DNA of 64,000 nt from Inquilinus ginsengisoli_B. Lineage in GTDB: Bacteria > Pseudomonadota > Alphaproteobacteria > DSM-16000 > Inquilinaceae. A model generated the notes under the pieces. That model saw only the letters and a program-made list of their open reading frames with translations, was not told the DNA's origin and searched no databases. Positions 26,230 to 34,315 of this stretch are shown one piece after another. How positions within the stretch are numbered: position 1 is the stretch's first letter; the number at the start of each line of letters is the position of its first letter. The position numbers were made by a program, and so were the translations under genes. The stretch spans positions 1,116,001-1,180,000 of the forward strand of contig NZ_JBNDJK010000001.1 of assembly GCF_050434925.1 (NCBI RefSeq), given 5' to 3'.

Positions 26230-28489
26230 GATCCGCCCCACAGCCGGTCCCGCCCATACGCGCCACGGCTCCAGCATCGGCCAGCCGCTGACGCGCCGTG
26301 ACGGCGTCCTGAAGGTGACCGGGGCGGCGCGCTACGCCGCCGACAATCACCCGGCGGGGATGCTGTACGCGGTTCTCGCGGTCAGCCGCATCGCCCGCGG
26401 CCGGGTGACGTCTCTCGATGTCGATGCGGCCAAGGCCCATCCGGGCGTGATCGAGGTCATGACTCCCGGGAACCGGCCGCCGCTGGCGATGGATCCGGAC
26501 GAGAAGTCGAACCCGTTCATGTTCCGGATCGACGTCCTGCAGAACGACTTGGTGCGCTACGCCAACCAGCCGATTGCGGTGGTGATCGCCGAGACGCTGG
26601 AGGCCGCGACGGAGGGCGCGGCGCTGCTGTCGTCCCGATACGAGAGCCTGCCGCCACGGGCCGGGCTCGACGGGGGCGAGAGCTTCGTGCCGCCGGCCGT
26701 CGGCGTCGGCAATCCGGCCCAGGTGGAACGGGGCGAGGTCGAGGCCGCCCTCGCCGGTTCGCCGAACCGCGTCGAGGCGACTTACGAGACGCCTGACCAG
26801 TACCACAATGCGATGGAGCCCCACGCCATCGTCGCCGTCTGGGACGGCGATGCCCTGTCGATCGACACGCCGAGTCAGGGTCTGGCGATGGCGCAGGGCC
26901 GGATCGCGGGGCTGTTCGGCATCCCGCCCGAGAAGATCCACATCCGCAGCCCGTTCCTCGGCGGCGGCTTCGGCTCCAAGGGCCTGGTCTCCGGCCCGCA
27001 GGTCCTCGGCATCCTCGCGGCCCGGCTGGTCGGCCGGCCGGTCAAGCTGGTGCTGCGCCGCGAGCAGATGTACGGGCCGGTCGGCCATCGCGCGCCCTCC
27101 CGCCAGACGCTCCGGATCGGCCTCGACGTCGAGGGCCGGATCACCGCGCTCGCCCATCACGCGAAGGTGACGTCGAGCAGCTTCGACGATTTCTTCGAGC
27201 CGGCAGCCGACGCCTCGCACACGCTCTACGCCAGCCCGGCCATCGCCACCTCGCACGAGGTGGTCCGCGTCGACACCGGCACGCCGCTGTTCATGCGGGC
27301 GCCCGGGGAAGCCACGGGCTCGATCGCGCTGGAAAGCGCGATCGATGAGGCGGCCTGGGCCTCCGGTATGGATCCGCTGGCGTTCCGGCTGAAGAACTAC
27401 GCCGAGGTCGAGCCGATCTCCGGCAAACCGTTCTCTTCCAAGGCCCTGCGCGAATGCTATGCGGAGGGCGCGGCGCGCTTCGGCTGGTCGGGACGGCCGC
27501 TCGCGCCGCGACAGATGCGGGACGAGGCCGGCTTCCTCACCGGCTGGGGCATGGGCACCGCGACCTTCCCGGCGCTGATGTTCCAGGCCCAGGCCCGTGC
27601 GATCCTGCGCCGCGACGGAACCGGCGTGATGGAGACCGGCGCCCAGGACATGGGCCAGGGCGCCTGGACCGCACTGGCCCAAATCGCGGCCGACGGCCTC
27701 GGGCTCGATCTCGAGCAGGTGGAGTTCAGGGCCGGCTCATCCGATCTTCCGGATGCCGGCATCGCCGGCGGCTCGGCCCATACGGCCACGGCCGGGATGG
27801 CGATCCACGGCGCCGGCGCCGATGTCATCGCCAAGCTGGCCGATCTGGCGATGGGTGATGAGCGTTCGCCCCTGTTCGGGGCGGGGAATGCCGGGGTGCT
27901 GGCGCGGAGCGGCCGCCTGTTCCGCCGCGACGACGAAAGCCGGAGCGAGAGCTATGTCGACATTCTCGCCCGCGCCGGGCTGGCCGAGCTGGAGGGCCGC
28001 GGCAGGAGCGCCGCGGACCCCGCGGCTCAGTCGGCCTATGCGATGCATGCGCACGGGGCGGTCTTTGCCGAGGTCAAGGTCGACCCCGATCTCGGCCAGA
28101 TCCGCGTCACCCGTCTTGTCGGCGCCTTTGCGGCGGGACGGGTCATCAATCCTCGCCTCGTGCGCAGCCAGTACTATGGCGGCATGATCTGGGGCGTGTC
28201 CTTCGCGCTGCACGAGGAAGCGGTGATGGACCGGCGCTCCGGCCGAATCCTGAACGCCGATCTTGCCGAGTACCACGTTCCGGTGAATGCCGACGTGCCG
28301 TCGATCGATGCTCTGATGATCGAGGAGCACGATCCGCATGTGAACGCCCTGGGCATCAAGGGGGTCGGGGAGATCGGCATCACCGGCACCGCCGGGGCCG
28401 TGGCGAACGCGGTCTGGCACGCCACGGGAACGCGCGTCCGCCGTTTCCCGATCAGGCTGCATGACCTGCTGACGCCGGCATCGGACTAG
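26222..28489 (+). CDS. Molybdenum hydroxylase, molybdopterin-binding subunit (PaoC/CoxL-like)
   Basis: A 755-residue catalytic subunit of the xanthine-oxidase family, predicted to oxidise aldehydes to carboxylic acids. Seen: GQPLTRRDGVLKVTGAARYAAD at the start, the cofactor loop PFLGGGFGSKG (about 242-252), the substrate-arginine motif FMRAPGEATG (as in PaoC), METGAQDMGQGAW, and the catalytic glutamate in GVGEIGITG (Glu about 717). The PaoC resemblance suggests molybdopterin cytosine dinucleotide as cofactor and aromatic aldehydes as substrates; this is inference. The XdhC/PaoD-type chaperone needed for maturation is not next to it. Confidence 0.92.
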   Translation: MTEIRPTAGPAHTRHGSSIGQPLTRRDGVLKVTGAARYAADNHPAGMLYAVLAVSRIARGRVTSLDVDAAKAHPGVIEVMTPGNRPPLAMDPDEKSNPFMFRIDVLQNDLVRYANQPIAVVIAETLEAATEGAALLSSRYESLPPRAGLDGGESFVPPAVGVGNPAQVERGEVEAALAGSPNRVEATYETPDQYHNAMEPHAIVAVWDGDALSIDTPSQGLAMAQGRIAGLFGIPPEKIHIRSPFLGGGFGSKGLVSGPQVLGILAARLVGRPVKLVLRREQMYGPVGHRAPSRQTLRIGLDVEGRITALAHHAKVTSSSFDDFFEPAADASHTLYASPAIATSHEVVRVDTGTPLFMRAPGEATGSIALESAIDEAAWASGMDPLAFRLKNYAEVEPISGKPFSSKALRECYAEGAARFGWSGRPLAPRQMRDEAGFLTGWGMGTATFPALMFQAQARAILRRDGTGVMETGAQDMGQGAWTALAQIAADGLGLDLEQVEFRAGSSDLPDAGIAGGSAHTATAGMAIHGAGADVIAKLADLAMGDERSPLFGAGNAGVLARSGRLFRRDDESRSESYVDILARAGLAELEGRGRSAADPAAQSAYAMHAHGAVFAEVKVDPDLGQIRVTRLVGAFAAGRVINPRLVRSQYYGGMIWGVSFALHEEAVMDRRSGRILNADLAEYHVPVNADVPSIDALMIEEHDPHVNALGIKGVGEIGITGTAGAVANAVWHATGTRVRRFPIRLHDLLTPASD

Positions 28490-28944
28490 CTCACCGGGCA
28501 AGCGCAAGAACCTCGGTGGCGTCGGTGACGGCAGGGGGCGCGGATGATCGGGCCGGTTCGCGCCTCCCGCCGGCACGCTCGGCCTGTCTCCAGGATCACG
28601 TTGACCGGAACCGCCGACTGCCGACGTGGACACGCTCGCATCCGGCATCGGATGGCTGCGGGTTCTATGGACAAGGCGCGGACCGATTTGGACTCGGAAG
28701 CCCCGGCCGTTCCCCGGGTAGCTGCGGCATTCACACATCGACCTGAGACACCGGCGGTCGGTATACGAACAGATGACCTCTCCCGCTTGCGGGAGAGGTC
28801 GGACATCCGAAGGATGTCCGGGTGAGGGATAGCGGCCTCACCGAAAGCACAGCTTTGCCGCGGGCGAGCGCATGACCCGCCCGGTGCTGAAACGCTTATC
28901 CTGATGTCGAAGCCGAGCTGCCCTCACCCGGTCTCGCTGCGCGA
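28490..28944. other. Intergenic region between hydroxylase operon and IS element
   Basis: About 450 bases without a gene I can support. Its right half contains the composite hairpin repeat at 28775-28828. CCCTCACCC (28921-28929), a reverse-oriented copy of the repeat's GGGTGAGGG tail, lies just before the insertion element, so the element appears to sit inside or next to a second copy. Confidence 0.5.
28775..28828. repeat. Composite intergenic palindromic repeat (REP-like)
   Basis: Two perfect hairpins in tandem: GACCTCTCCCGC / GCGGGAGAGGTC (28775-28800, two-base loop) and GGACATCC / GGATGTCC (28801-28819, three-base loop), followed by GGGTGAGGG (28820-28828). This CTCTCCC...GGGTGAGGG layout is common among dispersed intergenic repeats of alphaproteobacteria. 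Confidence 0.65.
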
Positions 28945-30105
28945 TGTCCAGCGGATAGATGGGTGACATTTTAGACCGGATGGATGGGTGACAGCTGCGT
29001 CGGGTTGGGGGTCGATCACCCCGATCGGCGTGTTGTAGAAGCGCATGCGCAGCTCGCCGGTTTCGCGTTCCTCGATGGCGACCCATTCGCCGACCAGAAC
29101 CTCGGACACGAACAGGAAGTCGCCCGCCCACTTGATCTCGCCGTTCGAACGCACCCGGCGGATATCGGCTTCCCGGGGATACTCCGGCTCCGGCAGACGC
29201 TTCGGCAACGGCCGCGGCGACGGCTGATAGTGCCGCGCCGGCGGCGTCTGCCCCAAGGCTTCATGCGGCCGTTCGTGGTTGTAATACGCCCGGAATTCGG
29301 CGAAGCGTGCAGCCTGGGCCGCCCGGTCGGCCGCCGCCGGCTCAATCGCCTCCCGCAGGGTCAGATGGAACCGCTCCTGACGTCCATTCTGCTGCGGCTT
29401 GCCCGGTGCCGTCCGCTCGTGCCGGATGCCCAGCTTCGCCCACCAGGCGCTCAGCCGCGTCAGCCCGGTAACTCCGGGCGAGGCGAACGGCGAACCGTTG
29501 TCCGACCGCATGATCTCGGGCAGGCCATTCTCCTCGAAGCTCCGCTCGAACTCCGCTCGCGCCTCCTCACCCCGGGTGCTGTCGCCCGCCGTCAGCCCCA
29601 GCAGATACCGCGCATAGCCGTCGCCGATCGTCAGCGGCTCGCACCGCTCGCCATTGCCCAGCCGAAACCAGCCCTTGTGGTCTGTCGCCCAGACCTGGTT
29701 CGGCCGCTCCGCCACCGTCAGACCGCCCAGCGTCGGCGGCACCCGATGACGCCGACGCCGCGGCTGCACCAGACCCTCCCGCTTCAGGATCTCCCCAGCC
29801 GTCGACGGCACCGGCCAGGCCGCCTCCGGATAGCGCTCCTCCAGCTTCGCGATGATCTTGCGCGGACCCCAACTCGGCCGCGCCAGCTTCTGCTCGATGA
29901 TCGCCGCCGCCAACTCCACCGGCGTCGCTCGGCCGTGCACTCGCGGCGCATGGCTCCGCTCCGACAGCCCCGCCGAACCCTCCGCCCGATACCGATCAAT
30001 CCACTTGTACGCCGTCTTCCGACTGATCCCGTAGCGCTCCGACAGTTCCACCACCGTCCACTCCCCGCCCAGCCAGTCCCCGATCAACGACACTCTCTGA
30101 TCCAT
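28924..30105 (-). CDS. IS481-family transposase
   Basis: A 393-residue DDE transposase. The N-terminal helix-turn-helix is WTVVELSERYGISRKTAYKWIDRY (quoted in two overlapping blocks), followed by the RPSWGPRKI linker. The catalytic core shows D in WATDHKGWF, D in MRSDNGSPF and E in NGRQERFHLTL, then YYNHERPHEALG, all typical of IS481. The ATG at 30105 starts the recognisable MDQRVSLIGDWL sequence. The frame runs through the left inverted repeat and stops at 28924-28926, about 20 bases outside the element, so the last residues come from flanking DNA. The catalytic residues look intact, so it may be active. Confidence 0.9.
   Translation of the reverse strand: MDQRVSLIGDWLGGEWTVVELSERYGISRKTAYKWIDRYRAEGSAGLSERSHAPRVHGRATPVELAAAIIEQKLARPSWGPRKIIAKLEERYPEAAWPVPSTAGEILKREGLVQPRRRRHRVPPTLGGLTVAERPNQVWATDHKGWFRLGNGERCEPLTIGDGYARYLLGLTAGDSTRGEEARAEFERSFEENGLPEIMRSDNGSPFASPGVTGLTRLSAWWAKLGIRHERTAPGKPQQNGRQERFHLTLREAIEPAAADRAAQAARFAEFRAYYNHERPHEALGQTPPARHYQPSPRPLPKRLPEPEYPREADIRRVRSNGEIKWAGDFLFVSEVLVGEWVAIEERETGELRMRFYNTPIGVIDPQPDAAVTHPSGLKCHPSIRWTSRSETG
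28952..28996. repeat. IS left terminal inverted repeat
   Basis: A 45-base end with two tandem copies of a GATGGGTGACA-containing unit; 39 of 45 positions match the reverse complement of the right end. The last 16 bases on the inner side (GGATGGATGGGTGACA) are identical in both ends, while differences cluster in the outer copy. Confidence 0.8.
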
Positions 30106-30152
30106 GGCACAGCTCTCTTCAAGGCATCCGCAGGCCCTCCCTGCCGAAGTAG

Positions 30153-30197
30153 AGCTGTCACCCATCCATCCGGTCTATTCTGTTACCTCTCTATCCG
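30153..30197. repeat. IS right terminal inverted repeat
   Basis: A 45-base end, inverted relative to 28952-28996. The inner copy of the binding motif is identical to the left end; the outer copy reads GAGAGGTAACA (complement strand) and has diverged, which may make the two ends unequal in strength. Confidence 0.8.
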
Positions 30198-30244
30198 GAC
30201 TGGACACTGCGGACGCCCGGCCTCTCCCGCCAGGCGGGACCTTT

Positions 30245-31654
30245 TCAGACCCCCATGGCGAAATGCAGCGCGATGCTCGCGGCCGAGCAGACCGCCAGGA
30301 TCCACATCACGCCGAGCTTGAGCCGGAACACGCAGAGGCCCGCGACCACGGCCAGCGCCAAGGCCCAAAGGTCGAGGTTGCCCGGCACCGGCGCGGCGAA
30401 TGACATTCCCAGGCCTTCCACCGGGACCGTCTGGCGGAACAGGACATGCAGCGCGAACCAGACCGCCAGGTTGGCCACCACCCCGACGATGGCGGCCGTG
30501 ACCGCCGACAGGGCGCCGGACAGCTTCCGGTTCTCCTGGAGCCGCTCGATCAGGGGTGCGCCCAGGAAGACGAACATGAAGCACGGCAGGAACGTCACCC
30601 ATACCGTCAGCATCGATGCGATCACGCCGCCGGGAATGCCCGACAGGCTGCCGGGCGCGCGATAGCCGGCCAGGAAGCCGACGAACTGCAGCACCAGGAT
30701 CAGCGGCCCGGGCGTCGTCTCGGCGAGGCCCAGTCCGGTCAGCATCTCCGGCGCGCCCAGCCAGTGGTAGCTCTGGACCGCCTCCTGGGCGACATAGGCC
30801 AGGACGGCATAGGCGCCGCCGAAGGTCACGACCGCCATCTTCGAGAAGAACCACGCGACATCGGCGTAGACGCCGCCGACCGGCAGCAGGGCGGCCACGG
30901 GCAGCAGCCAGAGCGCAGCGCATACGAGGCCCGCCACGAGCGCGCCTCGCGCCAGGCGGTTGGCGCGGCCGGGATCGGCGGCGAGCACGGCGTCGAGCAG
31001 GGCCGGCGGCCCATCCTTGGCCTTCCCGTGCGCCCCGCCGGCGAAGTGGCCGGGAGCCAGGATCCCGATCAGGCCGGCTGTCAAGACGACGATCGGAAAC
31101 GGCACGTTGAACAGGAACAGCGCGAGGAACGAGGCGCCGGCGAGCGCCCAGGCCACGCGCCCCTTCAGGGCCCGTCGGCCGATCCGGAGTACGGCCTCGA
31201 TGACCAGCAGCAGGACGGCGCTCTTCAACCCGAAAAACAGCGCGGCGATGAGCGGGACCGCGCCGAGCGTGGCGTAGATCGCCGACAGCGCCAGCATGAC
31301 CATGGCGCCCGGGATGACGAACAGCAGGCCGGCGATGATGCCGCCGATCGGCCCGTGCATCAGCCAGCCGAGATAGACGGCGAGCTGCTGCGCCTCGGGC
31401 CCGGGCAGCAGGTTGCAGAAGTTCAGGGCGTGCAGGAAGCGCCGGTCGCTCACCCAGTTGCGCTCGTCGACCACCTCGCGATGCAGCAGCGCGATCTGGC
31501 CGGCCGGACCGCCGAAGGACAGGCAGCCGATCTTGAGCCAGACTCGGGTGGCCTCGCCGAGCGACGGTAGCGGCGGCATCGCGGCCGGGCTGCCGACAGT
31601 CGCCTCTTTCGCGCTCGCGGCTTCGTGGTCCGGCGCCAGCATTCTCTCGACCAT
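30245..31654 (-). CDS. chrA: Chromate efflux transporter ChrA (long-chain CHR family)
   Basis: A 469-residue inner-membrane transporter that exports chromate. It has the two homologous halves of long CHR proteins: the first contains GCLSFGGPAGQIALLHREVV (about 43-62), the second MAVVTFGGAYAVLAYVAQEAVQ in the same position. Other segments are LLPGPEAQQLAVYLGW and many hydrophobic helices. GGGGAG lies six bases ahead of the ATG at 31654, which I prefer over an in-frame GTG at 31675 overlapping chrB. It follows chrB directly, forming the classical chrBA operon. Confidence 0.93.
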   Translation of the reverse strand: MVERMLAPDHEAASAKEATVGSPAAMPPLPSLGEATRVWLKIGCLSFGGPAGQIALLHREVVDERNWVSDRRFLHALNFCNLLPGPEAQQLAVYLGWLMHGPIGGIIAGLLFVIPGAMVMLALSAIYATLGAVPLIAALFFGLKSAVLLLVIEAVLRIGRRALKGRVAWALAGASFLALFLFNVPFPIVVLTAGLIGILAPGHFAGGAHGKAKDGPPALLDAVLAADPGRANRLARGALVAGLVCAALWLLPVAALLPVGGVYADVAWFFSKMAVVTFGGAYAVLAYVAQEAVQSYHWLGAPEMLTGLGLAETTPGPLILVLQFVGFLAGYRAPGSLSGIPGGVIASMLTVWVTFLPCFMFVFLGAPLIERLQENRKLSGALSAVTAAIVGVVANLAVWFALHVLFRQTVPVEGLGMSFAAPVPGNLDLWALALAVVAGLCVFRLKLGVMWILAVCSAASIALHFAMGV

Positions 31655-31671
31655 CGGCGGCTCCCCGCGGA

Positions 31672-32652
31672 TCACCCGCGCTTGGTGCGGAAATACTGGT
31701 AGAGGTTGTCGAAGATGGGAGAGCCTTGGGCGATCCGCTGCTCGTCGTCCTTGTTCGCCATGGCGACGCCGGCGATCAGGTGGCCGATGCCGGTGGCTTC
31801 CTCGCGCCCGAACTTGCCGTCCTTCAGGTCGATGTCGTGGACGATCTCGGCGATCGGCTGCAGCGCCGGATCGATGAGCCCGGCGCGGCCCAGCAGCACC
31901 TCGAAGCTGCAGCGATCGCCCTCATGGGTGATCTCGCCCTCGAACATGTCGAAGCGCAGCTCGCCCGCCTTCGGGACGTAGCCCTTGCCCGGCACGAAGC
32001 GGATCACCGCGTCGGGATCGATGAAGCGGCGGATCAGCCAGGCGCAGGCGATGCGGTCGACATGCACCCCCTGGCGCGTGACCCAGACCCGCCCGACAAG
32101 ATTCGTCACTGCCTGCGGCTGTTCCTCGGTCATGTCCTTGTCCTCCGCGATCCGGGCCTCGAGGCCCGCGATCAGGCTTTCTGCCGAGAGGCGGCCGGTG
32201 GCGCCGAAGAAGTCGATCGCCGCGATCTCCATCAGCCGTTTGCGCAGGCGCCTGACCTGCCCGGACAGCTCAGCGCTTTCATCCTGGGCGGTGGTCGCGA
32301 CCAGCTTGGCCGAAAGGGCCCGCGCCTCCTTGATGAGCGCTTCGTAGTCCTCGTCCCGCGCGGCGTCGAACAGCGACCGCACCTGGCCGTCGGACAAGCC
32401 GTCGACCAGCCGTGCCTCGCACACCATCGCCTCGCCGCCGCCCTCGACGATCTCCTTCAGCAGCCACTCGAAATCCTCCTGCGTCTCGGCATTCGCCGGC
32501 AGGGCGTAGACGGTGTTCTTCACGGCCACGGCGCCGATGCCCTGCAGCCGGCGCCAGATCTTCACCCGGAAATAGGCCGGCTTGGTCGGCAGTTGGTGGA
32601 TCAGCAACAGCCACCGCTGCTCAGCCGGGCGCGCATCGTCGATCATATCCAT
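31672..32652 (-). CDS. chrB: Chromate resistance protein ChrB
   Basis: A 326-residue protein required for or regulating chromate resistance. The N-terminal half has the ChrB pattern WLLLIHQLPTKPAYFRVKIWRRLQGIGAV and AVKNTVYALP. The C-terminal half (about 185-326) holds RVWVTRQGVHVDRIACAWLIRRFIDPDA, GDRCSFEVLL and VHDIDLKDGKFG (each a family block). In characterised chr operons ChrB responds to chromate and controls the promoter. It is first in the operon, with an AT-rich 96-base promoter region shared with the divergent SOD-rhodanese gene. Confidence 0.93.
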   Translation of the reverse strand: MDMIDDARPAEQRWLLLIHQLPTKPAYFRVKIWRRLQGIGAVAVKNTVYALPANAETQEDFEWLLKEIVEGGGEAMVCEARLVDGLSDGQVRSLFDAARDEDYEALIKEARALSAKLVATTAQDESAELSGQVRRLRKRLMEIAAIDFFGATGRLSAESLIAGLEARIAEDKDMTEEQPQAVTNLVGRVWVTRQGVHVDRIACAWLIRRFIDPDAVIRFVPGKGYVPKAGELRFDMFEGEITHEGDRCSFEVLLGRAGLIDPALQPIAEIVHDIDLKDGKFGREEATGIGHLIAGVAMANKDDEQRIAQGSPIFDNLYQYFRTKRG

Positions 32653-32748
32653 ACCGTATCATCGACTATATAAATTGCAACACTTGTATCATTTCAGAAT
32701 CGGGCGTAGCGTCCCGGAGCTGAACGATGTGCCGCACTGGAGGACGCC
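32653..32748. promoter_or_regulatory. Divergent chromate-operon promoter region with GTATCAT direct repeats
   Basis: This is the most AT-rich stretch nearby. GTATCAT occurs at 32656-32662 and again at 32686-32692, exactly 30 bases (about three helical turns) apart, with TATATAA and TTGCAA between. Such phased repeats could be the site of ChrB or another regulator acting on both chrBA and the SOD-rhodanese gene. GGAGG (32739-32743) is the ribosome-binding site of the rightward gene. Confidence 0.5.
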
Positions 32749-33708
32749 ATGCCCCACCGGATCGTGCCTCTGCCGTTCAAGCCGCCCCGCCTCGACGGCC
32801 TGTCCGAACGGCTCCTGGCTAGCCATTACGAGAACAACTACGGCGGCGCGGTCCGCCGCCTGAATGCGATCGAAACCCGGCTCCAGGGCCTCGACTGGAC
32901 GACGGCGCCGCTGTTCGAGATCAACGGGCTGAAGCGGGAGGAGCTGGTCGCCACCAACTCGATGATCCTGCACGAGGTCTATTTCGACGGGCTCGGCGGC
33001 TTCGGCGACGCCGAGGGCGAACTCGCCGCCATGCTGGAGCGCGACTTCGGCAGCGTCGCCGGCTGGCGCTCGGTCTTCGCCGCCTGCGCCAAGGCCCAGG
33101 CCGGGGGCTCCGGCTGGACCCTGCTGACCTGGTCGGAGCGGCACGGCCGGCTGGTGATCCAGTGGGCGGCCGACCACACGAACTGCCTCGCCGGGGGCGT
33201 GCCGATCCTGGCGCTCGACATGTACGAGCACGCCTATCACATCGACTTCGGCGCCAAGGCCGGCGCCTATGTCGACGCCTTCATGAAGAACATCCACTGG
33301 CAGCGGGTCGCCGCGCGCTTCGGCCGTGCGTCGGGGCATCGGATGCCTGTCGAACCCGTGAGGGCCGAGGATGGTGCCGTCGCGCCCGAAGACCTGCGGG
33401 CGCGGCTCGAGCGCGGCGAGGAGCTCGTCCTGCTCGACATCTGCCTTGCCGACGACATGGCGAAACGCAGCGACATGCTGCCGGGCGCGCAGATCCGGGC
33501 GCCGGAGCGGATCGCCGAATGGGCCGGCGAGCTGCCGCGGGACAGGCCGGTGATCGCCTACTGCGTCTACGGCTTCCAGGTCAGCGGCGATGCCGTCGCC
33601 GAGCTGCGCCGCCGCGGCCTCGACGCCCGCAACCTCGCCGGCGGCATCGCCGCCTGGCATGCGATCGGCGGGCCGACCGTGCCGCTGACCGCAACCGAAG
33701 GGAGATGA
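32749..33708 (+). CDS. Superoxide dismutase (ChrC-like)-rhodanese (ChrE-like) fusion protein
   Basis: A 319-residue two-domain protein. Residues about 1-195 are an iron/manganese superoxide dismutase. Likely metal ligands are His in ASHYENNY, His in MILHEVYF, and Asp/His in LALDMYEHAYHIDFG. Residues about 210-310 are a rhodanese domain, with an active-site cysteine in IAYCVYGFQVSG and ARNLAGGIAAWHAIGG at the end. In known chr systems chrC encodes a SOD and chrE a rhodanese-type protein, so this appears to join both: superoxide removal during chromate reduction plus sulfur or thiol chemistry. It starts after GGAGG and overlaps or abuts the next gene. Confidence 0.9.
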   Translation: MPHRIVPLPFKPPRLDGLSERLLASHYENNYGGAVRRLNAIETRLQGLDWTTAPLFEINGLKREELVATNSMILHEVYFDGLGGFGDAEGELAAMLERDFGSVAGWRSVFAACAKAQAGGSGWTLLTWSERHGRLVIQWAADHTNCLAGGVPILALDMYEHAYHIDFGAKAGAYVDAFMKNIHWQRVAARFGRASGHRMPVEPVRAEDGAVAPEDLRARLERGEELVLLDICLADDMAKRSDMLPGAQIRAPERIAEWAGELPRDRPVIAYCVYGFQVSGDAVAELRRRGLDARNLAGGIAAWHAIGGPTVPLTATEGR

Positions 33709-33710
33709 CG

Positions 33711-34163
33711 ATGAAATGGGTCACGCGCGAACATCCGAAGATCGACCGGATCGCCTGCCCCTGGCTGGTCGCCCGGTTCATCGACAAGGAGCCTGAGTTC
33801 CTCTACGTGCCGCCCGACCGGGTTCTGGACACGGCCCGGGAGACCGGCGCCGTCCCCTATGACGTGCCCGATGTCGAGCTCAGCCATGTCGGCGAGCAGT
33901 GCAGCTTCGACGCCTTCCTCGAGAAATACCGGCTCGACGACCCGGCGTTGCGGCAGCTCGCCGTGATCGTCCGCGGCGCCGACACCTCGCGGCACGACCT
34001 GACGCCGCAATCGGCCGGGCTGTTCGCCATCTCGCTCGGCCTGTCCGCCAATTTCCCCGACGACCACGAGATGCTGAAGCACGGGTTGGTCGTCTACGAC
34101 GCGCTCTACACCTGGTGCCGGACCCTCAAGGGCGAGACGCACAACTGGAAACCGAAGGCCTGA
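33711..34163 (+). CDS. ChrB C-terminal-domain protein (short ChrB-like)
   Basis: A 150-residue protein homologous to the C-terminal half of ChrB. KWVTREHPKIDRIACPWLVARFID parallels the ChrB segment around its DRIACAWLIRRFID, and EQCSFDAFL parallels DRCSFEVLL. It lacks the N-terminal half, so it is unlikely to replace the DNA-interacting role of full ChrB. The conserved Asp, Cys and His positions suggest metal or oxyanion binding. The ATG at 33711 has AGGGAG six bases upstream; another at 33705 overlaps the preceding stop as ATGA. It is co-transcribed with the SOD-rhodanese gene. Confidence 0.85.
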   Translation: MKWVTREHPKIDRIACPWLVARFIDKEPEFLYVPPDRVLDTARETGAVPYDVPDVELSHVGEQCSFDAFLEKYRLDDPALRQLAVIVRGADTSRHDLTPQSAGLFAISLGLSANFPDDHEMLKHGLVVYDALYTWCRTLKGETHNWKPKA

Positions 34164-34315
34164 ACTCCGAAGGCGGGACCGCAGCAAAAGGAGCCGAGTG
34201 CGCCGCGCATCGGACTGCTGCCAGCGGGTCGCGGCCAGAGGTGGCCGCGCTGATCGAGGTCAGCCCTGGCCGCCGGCGCAGACTGACGCTCTGCCGCCCG
34301 CTTGCGGAACATCCG

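Larger units (their letters stand above)
28945..30206 (-). mobile_element. IS481-type insertion sequence (about 1.26 kb)
   Basis: A single transposase gene is flanked by long imperfect terminal inverted repeats. Left 28952-28996 and right 30153-30197 match at 39 of 45 bases. Outside them TGTCCAG (28945-28951) and CTGGACA (30200-30206) give ends beginning TGT, as in the IS481 family. Each 45-base end contains two direct copies of a motif resembling GGATGGATGGGTGACA, probably transposase-binding sites. I could not identify a clear target-site duplication. Confidence 0.85.
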
